A DNA stretch of 64,000 nucleotides from Antedon mediterranea (Eukaryota; Echinodermata; Crinoidea; Comatulida; Antedonidae), in assembly GCF_964355755.1 (NCBI RefSeq), contig NC_092671.1:13620501-13684500 (forward strand), written 5' to 3'. Below are positions 1 through 11,594 of the stretch, piece by piece (within the stretch, counting starts at the first letter, position 1; every line of letters starts with the position of its first letter). The translations under genes were made by a program, and so were the position numbers. The notes beneath the pieces are model-generated. The model saw only the letters and a program-made list of their open reading frames with translations. It was not told the origin of the DNA and did no database searches.

Positions 1-543
1 ATGCCCAAGCATCTCACAGTATAGTATACGAACAATGTACTCCTTGATCTTGTGCTAAAAAATAAATGAAATTATATAATCCTAACAAAGAAAAAAATTA
101 AATAAATCACATTGAACTTTTTGAAACTCTCTAAGTTGAAGGTCTGCTTTTAAACACTAAAATGAATTAACAATTATTCATTTACCACTCCATTGTCTGG
201 TTGAGACAGTTTCTTTTTCAAAAGATCAATTTGCTTTTCAATAATTCTGTCAACTTCCTGCAAAAAGAAAAACATCATCACAAATATACAGACTTAATAA
301 TTTCAATTCAACTTTATTTAAACATTGAGGCCCTGATAAATGCATGTTTGTTCTTTTCTTGGGCTATATTACAGGAAAATAAATTAGGCTTTTCTAGAAG
401 CAGACACTAACCACTTTTCCCGATCGCTTGACTGTTTGCAATAATTGATCAAAACCTGGTGAAATATCCAAATTTCGTGGACCAAAATTTCCAGTGAAAA
501 AGTTTGACACAGAATTTAAAGTTTTCTCCATTATATCCGACAT
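1..543 (-). CDS. AP4E1: AP-4 complex subunit epsilon, N-terminal exons (partial)
   Basis: Large epsilon subunit of the AP-4 adaptor, which sorts cargo at the trans-Golgi network; only the first 86 residues are in the window. Exons on the minus strand are 412-543 (ATG at 543-541), 186-257 and 1-54, all phase 0, with donors GTTAGT and GTAAAT and acceptors ..TGCAG and ..TTTAG. The product starts MSDIMEKTLN, and exon 3 reads KIKEYIVRILYCEMLGH. As I recall the vertebrate epsilon subunit, it starts MSDIVEKTL and has a matching (M)VRLIYCEMLGY segment at the start of its adaptin helical repeats. The middle (residues 45-68, rich in E, K and Q) matches the family's variable linker. A read-through of exon 2 would stop at once, so splicing at 186 is preferred. 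The gene continues past the left edge. Confidence 0.85.
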
Positions 544-1367
544 GCCGATTACTACTCGCTAGGCCTACTCACAATCACCGCAATCATTGCATGGCTAAAA
601 AATAATGTAAGCCGAGGCCTAGGCTCAGTTCTTAGTATATATTAACTGCTCTTTTCCCTGCGTGCACTGCCACGCTGTTAATGTGCACTCTGGCAGCCTA
701 TCGTGCGTGTAGGCCCTCTCTATTCTAACTAGGCTAGGCTAGCTAGCCTAGCTGCCTAGGCTTAGATTACAGTAGTGAGACGGACGTTCGTATAATAAAT
801 TGTCACTTTCAAAGTTCATTGTTAAGTACAATCCATTGGAGAAGCAGTAATACATAATTAGCAATATTTAGCTATTTTTACATTCTACTACTACTCTTCT
901 ATCTAGGCTTTAGGCAACTAGGCCTACATCAGGTTGTTATTTCCGCAGATTCCCCGCGGACCAAAACAAACAAAACAACCTCTCCGTTCCAATGGAGAGA
1001 GAGGGCGGTGTGCATGTTTGTGTGAGAAACGAAGTATCTCCATCTGAATAATAAGTTTATTTTTGTCAATATTTGAGCTACTTCAGCATATCAAAGCAGA
1101 TAATAACCAAGGTTTTTATATTCTTCATCAATTTCTTGTATTAATTATAGGTATATGTTATGTTCTAGTACTGAATGAATGTCGATTTACTAGTTCATTC
1201 TATGCTAAGCTAGGATAATTGAATGCATAAAAAGAGAAAAGGCCATCTACAAGCCTTCAGCCACACATTGAGAGTCATTTCGCACCCAATATGCAATAGC
1301 AATAACAAACTGGGCTTATTGAAATGGTGTATAGATTAGTAGTAACTTAAAGACATTTTTTATTTAG
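544..1367. promoter_or_regulatory. Shared head-to-head intergenic region AP4E1 / GTF2E2
   Basis: About 820 bp separate the two divergent start codons. The segment holds several TAGGCCTA-type palindromes (near 560-620 and 700-760) and a more GC-rich patch near 950-1020. A splice acceptor (TTTATTTAG) lies directly before the GTF2E2 ATG, so GTF2E2 probably has a non-coding first exon inside this region. A bidirectional promoter is inferred from the layout; no TATA box or factor site was identified with confidence. Confidence 0.45.
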
Positions 1368-3774
1368 ATGGATCAGTCATTGATTAGTCAACGAGAAGCT
1401 TTTCAAAAGAGAGCATTGGCTGTTCCTGTAATTGAAAAGAGAAAACCTAAAACAGAAACAAACTCACAACCTCCTAAAAAGAAAAGGAGACCTCTTCCAG
1501 GTAAGTCTTGCCTTGAATTAATTAAAGTCCTTAAAATGAGTTCATTGCTGAATCCTTCATGAGTATTTAATTCTTTCTCCACTTGACTGGCCCTTTTAAA
1601 TTGTTTATGAAATAGTTATATAATATTAATTTAAATATAATCTAATAATTGTTTTTATTTTTGTAGATTTTAAAAATGAGAAGGCAAACAAAAATCAAAT
1701 TGGAATCTTTAATAATAAAATGTTTCAAGGAACGTCAAAGAACAAATTTAGAATTTTAGCAAACATTGTCAACTTTATGAGAGATCGGTTTAAAAAGGGA
1801 GATAACTACAGTCTGACTGTAGATGAAATACTGGATGAGACGAACATGATGGATATTTCAACGGCTAATAAAGCCTGGTTGACAAATGATGTAAGGCTTT
1901 TTCCTTCAGCTCTGTCTACAAAACATGTGATGTACCCATATATGGACATGATGATGTCATATCACTACCATATTTGGGCACATCACTACCATATTTGAGC
2001 ATGTAATAATTTTTTTTTGGTCAAACTTTGATAGTAGACAGAGCTTTACATATCTACATTCTATTACTATTAGCTTATTTTTGTGTTCAATTCTACTTAT
2101 CTACTCTATGTTATCTTTATGTTTTCTCAACAATTTTCTTTGGTTCTTGCAGCTCAAACGAAGCTGTATTGAATGCATATGAAACCTGATAGGCCCCATA
2201 ACTGCTGTAACATCAAAAATTGAACAAGATATGGCCTGAGTTATTATAAAGTACACACTCTATATGTATACAAGGGAGCCTCAAACTCTTTTTCCTATCA
2301 ATCTTTTCAGCAATTTAACCCTCCTTTAAGAGTTTACACGCCACCTCTTCACCATAGCACATTTTCAATCAATATTCTAACTTCTTTTTCAGGCATTACC
2401 AAATAATCCTAAGATTGCAGCTGAAGATGGAAGATATAAATACAAACCAAAATTTAATATTCGAGGGAGGAAAGAATTACTACGACTTTTAGACAATTAC
2501 GATCAACATGGTAAAGGAGGGATCTTATTTGACGATGTAGTTGACAGCCTACCACATGCAGAGAAAAAAATAGAAGTGAGGCTGCCCTCTTTGTTGAACA
2601 TTATTATTTTAATGTACTTTGAATTTTAACAGTAAAGAAACTCAAAGCAGTAATGCTTAAAAAATAAAAGAAATATGAAACGTTAAAGACAAGAAATTAG
2701 AAAGTGAAAAAAGTAAAAGAGAAAAGCAACACAGGTACTTAACACCTGTAAAAAAAACATAAATAATTTCTTTTATCGCTATTAAATATTACTACAATTT
2801 TTTAACATAATTTTGATAAGTACAGTGACACAAACTATTAAAATAAAATTTATTCTGACTTTCAGGAATTAAAAGATCGGGTAATCATAGTTACACGGCC
2901 AATAGATAAGAAGAAAGTATTATTTTACAATGACAAAGGATGTCAGTTTACTGTTGAAGAAGGTACAGTATAGAAAAAAAAAGGGGGTGGAGTACTTTCA
3001 AGTCAAGAGGATAAGGCCAGAAGAGAAAACAGACATAAAACATGTGTGATATACAATCATCTGAAAAGGCATGTATTTGCCGAAATGCATACTAGAGGTT
3101 GTTTGCTTTATTGTGACTTGTTTTCTATTCCAGAATTCAGGAAACTTTGGCGAGGTGCAGCAGTGGATGCAATAGATGAAAACAAAATTGATGAATATCT
3201 AAAGAAGCAGGGAATCACGTCTATGCAAGATTCAGGTGTTAAGAAATTTGTAAGTAAATTGATTTTAAGATGCACCTTCACTAGCAGTGTAGTAAAGACA
3301 ATTCTCTAGTGTCGCTTGTGTATTACTTTATAATGAGTAATCCAGTCTCTTTGTTTTTATGATAAAATCTAAAGCTCTGTATACACCATATTTGGGCATA
3401 TCATTACCATATTTGGGCATATCATTACCATATTTGAACACATCACACTTTTTTTGTCAAACTAGTTTGATAGTGTAGACTGAAATTATGATATTAAATA
3501 GTATATTATGGTAACCAGAGTGACATTTGCAAAATGCTAACAATACACCGTTATTATTCACTTGGATTACTCAGCGCTCTCGTACCATCTAGTAAAAACA
3601 ATTTATATTAATTGGTGTATACTGTACATTTATACAGTGTATTTATTTACTTTACTTATATATTTTTAGACCCCAGTACAAAAGAGAAGAAAAGGTGGAA
3701 AGAGAAGAAATAAGCCACTATTGAATGAGCATGTGGCAGATCAGTTGAAAGACTATACAGAAGGAAACAATTGA
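1368..3774 (+). CDS. GTF2E2: Transcription initiation factor IIE subunit beta
   Basis: Small subunit of general transcription factor TFIIE. In the nucleus it helps recruit and stimulate TFIIH in the RNA polymerase II pre-initiation complex. Six exons: 1368-1500, 1667-1890, 2393-2575, 2866-2962, 3134-3249, 3670-3774 (TGA), 858 nt, 285 aa, close to the ~290 aa of the human protein. Phases join cleanly (1,0,0,1,0). The protein opens [20 protein letters not shown], then a basic KKKRR segment. The winged-helix core contains [46 protein letters not shown] and a [11 protein letters not shown] strand. After it come EFRKLWR, the EYLKKQGI(T)SMQ helix and a basic C-terminus. Introns 2 and 5 each carry a copy of one MITE family. 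AATAAA motifs near 4166 and 4203 are candidate polyadenylation signals. Confidence 0.96.
1908..2045. mobile_element. MITE copy 1 in GTF2E2 intron 2
   Basis: Ends are inverted: AGCTCTGTCTAC at 1908-1919 and GTAGACAGAGCT at 2034-2045. The interior has a short tandem repeat of about 22 bp around ACCATATTTGGGCA. No coding capacity. A second, more diverged copy lies in intron 5 of the same gene. The transposase family is not identified. Confidence 0.7.
3371..3483. mobile_element. MITE copy 2 in GTF2E2 intron 5
   Basis: Related to the copy at 1908-2045: left end AAAGCTCTGTATAC, right end TTTGATAGTGTAGACT, and an interior of about three ACCATATTTGGGCATATCATT-like units. The terminal repeats have diverged by a few bases. 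Confidence 0.6.
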
Positions 3775-4874
3775 CATTGATAATCTTGATCAACACATGA
3801 ACATATGCACTAATGATACACAATAGAACACAAATGCTGCTGGGCCATCATAATTCACAGTGGAATCTCCAAATCCATGGATTGCCTCTAGCCCTACTAG
3901 ATCTATGCCTGACACTTCAACTAAAATAAAAGCAATGAATGTGTGATATAGTATTACATAAAAAAACATCAAGAAGTTTATTGATATTTTTAAAGGCTTA
4001 ATTTCATGTATATTTTGTAAATACAGTAAAAGATGGAATACCTTGTTCTTTTTATCTTTATTTATTATTGCTTGTGTATGGTGATAATTTAAGTACCATT
4101 GCATCAGGGAGCGAGAGTCAGAGAAGTAAACATCTGACCAATCAATGATGTACCAATGACGATTGATTATTGCCCAATAAATCTGTAAACGTACAGACTG
4201 CTAATAAATAAAAAATAGACAATAAGATGCCGCGTTAAAAGGTTAAGAAAGTATTGCATCATTTTAGATGAATGAACTTGGCAATACTAGCCACTACCCA
4301 CATTTTAATTGGTTACTGGATGCTGTTGATAGACATTAACTTGTACCCAGTAAACTTACAATGTACCCATAAACAACAGATTAATTGTAGGTTCTATATT
4401 TCCCATCAATTGTTATGAATAGCCTGTACAAAATGACTAACCGTTTGTCAGACAGGGATGTGACGTATCGATACTCGGACAGGGAAATACCAAGGCGACC
4501 TTTGTTTGTTATTTGGATTTTCCTAAAAGCAAGTCATTAACTTATATTCAAGATAATCATTTATGTAGTACTTTACATGGTATTAGTAAATTACGTGAGA
4601 GAAACACTCAATTAAGCTAAAGAAGACTTTCTCCATTTAATCAGAATATTTTAAGAACGTCACATAAATGGGTTGGTATTTTAAAGGCTACATCACAATA
4701 ACTAGATTATTTCTATTGAGATCCAGCAACTGATTCGTACAGCATTGTCATTTTTAGTAATTTGCCATTATATTGATTATAATCTTTAAAATACATAATA
4801 ATTATTATTATTGAATGTATAGCGGTCAACATTAATTTACGTGCACTGGTTCGAGGTAAATGAGTAATAACTGT

Positions 4875-5100
4875 ATTACGGTATCGACACGTCATAAACG
4901 GATCAAGACACATCGTAAATGGATCGCGGAACGTCGTAAAGGGACCAGCGACACGTCATAAAATGACCTCGACACGTCCTAAACGGATCTCGACACATCA
5001 TAAACGGATAGCGCTACGTCTCAAAATGACCATCGACACGTCTAAAACAGACCTCTAAACGACCTCTACACGTCGTAAACGGATCTCGACAAGTCGTATT
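4875..5100. repeat. Degenerate ~20-bp tandem repeat (CGACACGTC motif)
   Basis: About ten imperfect copies of a unit near CGACACGTCGTAAACGGATC. Unit borders drift, and single units are reduced to CGACAAGTC or CTACACGTC. The ACGT core and the AAACGGAT half are the best conserved parts. No coding role is visible. Confidence 0.75.
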
Positions 5101-6019
5101 AGCTCAGCGTCAACTAAATTCGAAAGAATGGTAGTTTCTCTTCTATCGATACCGATACCTTTTTGAGTATTGAACGTAAAATGTAACTCAAGACAAACCA
5201 AGTTACTTAGAATAAACATACAGTTTGATTAGCAATTGCCTAATCACGTTCATTGTTTTCGGTTTATTTTACATCACTTTGTATTGAGAAGGAAACAATT
5301 GGAAACAAGTGATCCATTATGTCGGCGACAAGGGAAGTATTCCAAATGGTGATATAGGAAATCAATTTCACAAGTGTACCAAATTTAACTTTCCAGAAAT
5401 GGTAATAAACTTGGCGGTTTCATATACAAGATTGTTCACGGAACACTACGTGTATGAAATTCTGAAATCGAAATTGAATGAGTATCTATGGCACACTGAT
5501 GCTTATCTCTAACGTGCGCACTTAAAGTTGGGAAAGTTCTGGAGATACCCCTTTTACAATATACTTTTGATTTAAGACTCAGTGAAGTTATAATGGAATA
5601 GAGACTAGAATAGTATAACATAGAATAATCAACATAATCATAGGGCTTATAGATATTATTATTTTCTATAATTTAAAATTGTTAGCTTATTTTGGTCTAT
5701 GTGAATTGTGTTATTGTGTTTTCGTAATCTTGTGTCACATCCGGGCCTTTTCAATGCTATTATTTCCCTTTGATTAATCGTTTAAAACAGTTTTCACAGG
5801 AACTGATGTTTCTAATTTCAAGTAAACCGTGATTAAATCGATAATTTAATTTTCTACCGGAATAAAAATAAAATGTTACTTTATATTTACTGCGTTAAAA
5901 CTATCTAGGTCTAGTACGGTAATATCCAGAAACACAAACCATTGTAGGCTACTTAAAACCGCTGTATCACAGGTCTGGTAATTAATCTCAAAGCAGTGTT
6001 CATTAATTCTGCCCGAGAT

Positions 6020-6115
6020 ATGCATGGCTGCAGTCACGTGCGCAAATTTGAGTTAGTGTTTCCCGACCGACCGACCGACATAGTGAGCTGTAGAGTCGCG
6101 TTTGCACGCGAGTAA
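6020..6115 (+). mobile_element. Miniature ACCG-microsatellite element with 3' hairpin (family D, internally deleted)
   Basis: A 5' segment (ATGGCTGCAGTCACGTGC) is followed by CCGACCGACCGACCGACATAG, then AGCTGTAGAGTCGCG and a terminal hairpin whose arms are CTCGCGTGCA and its near complement. The same ends bound the large copies at 44264-46132 and 50084-50922. Here almost all the interior is missing. Confidence 0.6.
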
Positions 6116-6523
6116 AATATCGTGTACCGGTAGACATTTCATATAAACTTCAGATCTATCATTTATTTTATTCAATGTAAACACGCATTATAATGTATAA
6201 TGGTAATTTAATAGCATTAAATATCAATTTTCTCATTATATTTATTATGGAGCTGTTATTTGAAATTGTATTAGGTCTATAAACTAAAACAAAACGATAC
6301 ACTTCTGACAATCAAAATGTTATCTGTAATGAAACCTTGTGAAGTGGAAGTTCTTAAAACTTTGTTTAAAAAACACATCGAGTAAAAACGACGCACAAGA
6401 AAAAGAAGCTGGACTGTTCCAATTTTTAATTATCATAATTTTATAACAAAGAACTCATAAAACACAGAATAAACACTAATATAAGCCTGCGTTTTCTATA
6501 CATATAAATTATTATATTGCAAA

Positions 6524-9444
6524 TTATTTATCAAGAGTAAAATATTTAGGAAGACGATCATCGTCGCGACGTGCTTCAGGAATGTTTTCTCCAAGTGATT
6601 GGTACTCTGACGACGTCTCAGAAAAACATGCACCAACCACTTCTTTCTCTTCGTCAGATTTCTCCAGTAACTGATAATGATGCTGTTCCTTGTCTTTAGT
6701 CGTATTTAATTGAAAATAAACCGGTAATGGAGTTGTATTGGGAAGTGTGTCCGAATTGGACGCATTTGGAAGAGTTTCAGCTTGAGTTTGATCCGTTGGT
6801 ATCTTATCATTAATTTTCATATAGGTGTGTGAAGGATCTCGTTTGTTGTCATCTCCCTGCTGCAGCACTCTTTCTGGAAGGACTTCCTGCGCTTCAAAAT
6901 ATACACGTTCGCTTAAGTTTTCTTGTTGGCTTTTATCTTGATTTCTTTTTAGACCAGTGTATATTGTTGGTCGGTCAATACGATGTAGGCCGTGATTTGT
7001 GTTTTTAGCTCGCGCATTATGTCCATGGAAGCCACTGTAGACCGATGGTCTGTCCGTTTTGTAGAAGGCATAACCACTCGTAGGATCGACTACTTTTTCC
7101 ATGACGTCTGGAAGACTACAATGTGAAAGCCGGCTGTCCAACATTTCGTCGTCAACTTCAGCGTAACAAGCACCTGGTGGGACGGACGTGCGAAGGGTTG
7201 ACGCAGAAGTTGAAAAGAAACCTCCACGCAGACTATCTTTCCCGTCGTAAGCTTCATTCCCAACCATGGCAATTGAACCTAAATAGTATAGTAATATAAA
7301 TATAGTTGAATTAATTGTCAATGTAATTCCAATACTCCGCATCTATGAATTTAGGACAAACTTGTTTTTATTGTTACCATATTTTAAAATATTAATATCA
7401 CAACCTTGGTATTTAGAGGAGGTATACTTATTTGTTTTTTTTTCTACAGGTATCGACTTTCTTTGTCTGAAATAAAGTATTACAAAACTACACAATGGGA
7501 CTGGCTATACGTAGGCTTACAGCGACGGTACGTACAGCAATCGTAAATCTTTAGGTACAGGCCTACAACTTTGATGATTAACCGACATTAATAGACGGCA
7601 CCAAAAGTAAAATTAACCCGTTAGGTTCACTTACCGTCTTTTTCGTATCTTTTTTCATAACTTTCTATGATCTCTCTACGCATTCTCTCGTTCTTTGAAT
7701 AGCAGACGTAACACGTGATAGACGTTGCAATGACTACAATGCCGACAGCAAGAGCTCCTGTAATCATCCCGATTATAAAATCCTTACTAAAAACTCTATC
7801 TTCTTCATCATTCATTGTATTGTTTCTTGAAAGCTGGTTATTCTTTTTTAAATCTGGAACTACGTCAAAGAAATTAATGATTTTAAAAAATCTAATTATT
7901 AAATTACATAAAATCATAATTTGTCTGTTAGGGCCTACTACTCTACTGTTTTTCAAGATGATGATCGTAAATAATTATATAGACTTTATTTTAAAATCAA
8001 ACAACTCTGAGAATTGTACGATTGACTTTATAAATCAAATATTTCGTAACATTTTAATGCATTTTCAGAGACCATAAAATCGGAAGCCACGCCACACATC
8101 CTGTTTTTCGTTTCCTAAACCTTGTTAAACTATGGTAAAATTAAGATAACAACAAGAAGCCTTTGTTTACTTGATGTTAGTGGCTTTTCACTTGGTTGTG
8201 TGACGATACCGCTAAAACCTGTAGTTGGTCTTGCACTAGGAATGTCAGTGGTTATTGGTAGGCTTCTTGTTAGTCCTTTACCTGATGTAGATACTGGTAG
8301 GTGGTATGTTGTTGGGAGATTGGTTGATGTACTCTCTATAGTAGTACTACCTATGTTATTGTCTTGGGTCGTTTTCGGCGAACAAACGCATTTTGTACAC
8401 GTCTTCATCTTCTTCAGACAACACTTTTCGCAATCTTTCTCTAAAAAAAATTGCCATGAACGATGTTTTTTATTGTTGAATTTAGAATAAAGTTTTTTTT
8501 TAGTGAATTCATTCATAAGAGAAGTGTGTTGTTAATTATGTCTACTACAATAAAAGTAATTAATCCAAATGACATACCGTTACCCGAAGAACCACTTTTC
8601 TTTGGCGAATCACAGTTCCCTCCTCCTCTAACAAAATATAAGAACATTATTATCAATATAATAGCAATGCAGTTAAATTATGATTAAAAGCATTATTTTT
8701 ACAAAAATAAGTGGGCCTAACTAATTTGTGTTTAAAGGTCTAATATTTTAGTTTTTAATTCTAGCGATAATGTAGGCGTCACTGAACCTTAAATCCACAT
8801 TTAATTCGTCATAAAACATTTGCATTTCCTGTTATTGTAATGCGATCATATTATGTTTATTACAAACATGGAAGAAACATTTTTACTTCCATAACAAAGC
8901 AATATCATTAAAAAAAATCCATCAGCAATCACACATGCTTTTTCAAGAGTAAGACTAAATACAATACGTCTCGTTTTTCGGAACATAAAAGATGCAGTCT
9001 CTATATTATATGAATGGCCAATTATGTAGGCCTACTTTCCATACGACTCATTTGCGTCAGTGTATTGCAGAATGGATGGAGAGTACATATTGGAGAGACA
9101 CACCTTACCGGTGACAGCGTTTTATTTAATGCTTTTGTCTTTCCTCGGCCTCGTGTCTTGTATTTCATATATATATTTCTATGTTTTTTTTTGTAATTAT
9201 TATTTTATGTTTATTGCCGAAATGAATAAAATAAATAAATAAATAAATGAAACGTAATAAAAGTAATGTAAAAATATACTATTATCACAAGTAACTAATT
9301 ATAAATACCTAAAGCTATAAATACAAGAACGTCTACTTACTCACAAGTTGGTACCGATATAGGACCTGCCATACAAAATACATCAAGTGATAAACAGGTT
9401 ACAGCAATTATAACAAAACAAAATCCACATTTTGTTTTTGTCAT
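6524..9444 (-). CDS. Unrecognised single-pass membrane protein with YxxL-rich cytoplasmic tail
   Basis: Five minus-strand exons: 9341-9444, 8578-8627, 8171-8440, 7635-7853, 6524-7278; 1398 nt, 465 aa. Phases run 2,1,1,1. The small 50-nt exon is needed: joining exon 1 directly to exon 3 gives an immediate stop. Residues 1-26 look like a signal peptide. Residues 34-71 are Cys-rich (CEKCC, CTKCVC). Residues ~75-145 are Ser/Thr/Pro-rich and mucin-like. Residues ~167-192 form one transmembrane helix, followed by a basic stop-transfer and a ~270-residue tail. The tail has two DRPxxYxG boxes (DRPSVYSG, DRPTIYTG), YMKI, and four YxxL motifs (YFQL, YQLL, YQSL, YFTL), the last three residues being LDK. 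I do not recognise the family. The layout suggests a surface receptor or adaptor signalling through phosphotyrosine or endocytic motifs; this is inference. Confidence 0.75.
9131..9250 (+). repeat. LINE-like 3' end with (TAAA)n tail, low confidence
   Basis: A T-rich stretch ends in GCCGAAATGAATAAAATAAATAAATAAAT. This resembles the 3' tails of CR1/L2-type LINEs in marine invertebrates. It lies in the intergenic side of exon 1-2 of the flanking single-pass membrane gene. No coding part is preserved. Confidence 0.35.
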
Positions 9445-11594
9445 TATTATTTACTACTACTTTTAACACACCGCCACAACCTGGTATCACGATTTAAACA
9501 CAAGAACTAATTCACTGTGTACATGTAATCTTCTTTTAAAGCATTTGCTGCTGCCAAACCACACAGCGGACTTCCGGTATAATATGCGCGTTTGTTATTG
9601 GCACTTGAAATACTTCATAAAAAAAGAGGTAATCATCAGCTTTAATCGTAGCAATCTTCAATCCGTGAAAAATACACGCAATTGTGTTTATAGCTCTGTA
9701 AGTGTTTGATGAATAGACAAAGATTAGTCATTATGTAGAATGCTTTGCGATAAACAGTTTTTTAAATATAATATTTAAAAAAACGTTCATTATTTTAAAC
9801 ACCACGTGTTAATTGATATCGAACCAGTCATACTGGTTATAACCCGGGGAGGTAGATACATACACATAATGCATAATTTACGTATTTGTTATGGCTAACA
9901 AAAAAAGGTAGTACAAATGATTGACAACATTGTTACACTAGATTAAATCTAACCATACCTCCATGATGATCTGACTATAAAACCCCAAAACAAGGATAGC
10001 TGGAGATCATTGTACTTAAAGATCAATGCAATAAATATATGTCGCCTACTGTAGGCCTACTCCATTTGTATTTCTGTATCATTATTAGGCCTACAAATGA
10101 TGATGATTTTATAAATACAAATTTAGATACAGAGATGAGAGATGTTCACGCTAACAATCACACCCATAAAGTACGTTAATGTGTAATATGTGTTATTATT
10201 AACATTACGTATGCGAAAACGTACCTGACCCGTCCTGACTGATCAAGATAAGCGTATCGGCACTGTCAAATTACTAGGAAATTAATATAGGCCTACAAAA
10301 AATAATACGCTTAAATATGATTATATTAAAATGAATATGCTAAAATATGATTACGTTAAGAAATTAATTTGCTAAAATTATGATCTATGTTAAGAAATGA
10401 ATTTGTTAAGAATATGAATGTGTTAAGAATACGTTAAGAAATGAATATATTAAGATATCAAGATTATTATATTTTAGTTATAAAAGAAAAAAAATCTGTC
10501 AAATTAGCACGGTACTCAGTGACGAATAGGCCTAAGCAATTCTACGTAAATGTAACAACCATTTTCCGAGAATTCTAGGTTCCTAATAATTCAGAACTAA
10601 AACAAATGTTTAGAACTGAAACATATAAAGTAGTCATAATTTGTTTGAAAGTGCAGTTTAAAAACAAAACAAGAACATTTACGCTGGAATTTGCAGTGTA
10701 GACCATAGACCTAGGTCCATCCGGGTACACCGAAGTCAAAAAAGTTAACTGCCCGATATTGGCGGCGAAACGCAAGCAAAGCATGAACACCCCGTAATGA
10801 CTTATTATTGCTAAAACATTACCTAGTGTTAGTATTAATTACAACATTAAATGCAATTGGACTAAGTGCAGAGTTTATTGACCGAAATAATGTTTTATTT
10901 CTCGATTACTTTACCGGGTTCTCATCGTCTACTTTAACCACAATCGAATCCTGTTTGGGTGTACATATTTCCTCTCAAACAAAATGGAGATACACGCAAC
11001 TTCCACAAAACAAATTAAACGTTTTTATAGAAAATGTAAGAGAACGTTTTATTCTAATACTGATTAAAAGTTCCATTATTTAATACAATATTTTACCTAC
11101 AATTTGCAGCCTTGAAATCTATTTTACAATTGATATAAAATTAATAGAAATCAATCAAACATGATTATGGTCCGAATTACTGTTTCTACATCATTTTATT
11201 TTTTCTTCCCAATCTTTATTATCGTTATACTTTAGAGAAGATATCAAAATCTTGCCACCCTGAAGAAACAGCTTCATATTCACAGATGGTCCTTATGACT
11301 GGGTGCTGCTTGTCGCCCTCTTTTTGCTCAATGCATGCATGTTTTTTTTAAAAACAGTTAAACATAACTTTTAATCTATTTTAACTATAGAAGATGTATC
11401 TTTATCAAATGAAAATACCGTAGATTTTAACATTTTTGCTTTGTTTTGTAAGCCAAAAAAAAAATATGACATGTTTGAACTTCCCATATTTTTCCCTTCC
11501 CGATAACATCCAACCTCATCCCAATATCCAACCAACCCCTTTTCATACTTAATACCCACATCACTCAATCCAATCCAACCACACTTCAGCTGTA
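9445..11594. other. Intergenic region with AT-rich degenerate repeat
   Basis: No exon is supported. About 10310-10465 is a degenerate minisatellite built on variants of ATGAATATGTTAAGAA. TAGGCCTA-type palindromes occur near 10043, 10087, 10282 and 10527. Confidence 0.45.

Larger units (their letters stand above)
3775..6523. other. Intergenic region after GTF2E2
   Basis: No convincing exon on either strand. The segment contains the GTF2E2 3' UTR (to about 4210), a degenerate tandem repeat (4875-5100) and a miniature element (about 6020-6115). Short open frames here lack start context, splice sites and any recognisable domain. Confidence 0.5.

Noticed and set aside
4800-4860. tRNA B-box-like GGTTCGAGG near 4847
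   Set aside because: No A-box, no cloverleaf and no acceptor stem could be drawn around it.
8578-8627. Joining exon 1 of the unknown membrane protein directly to the Cys-rich exon
   Set aside because: Both candidate donor/acceptor pairs give an immediate stop or a frame lost within a few codons; the 50-nt intermediate exon restores the frame.
10808-11083. Plus-strand frame with a hydrophobic, signal-like start
   Set aside because: The frame begins at a TTG codon with no ATG in context, has no matching splice sites or neighbours on that strand, and shows no recognisable domain.
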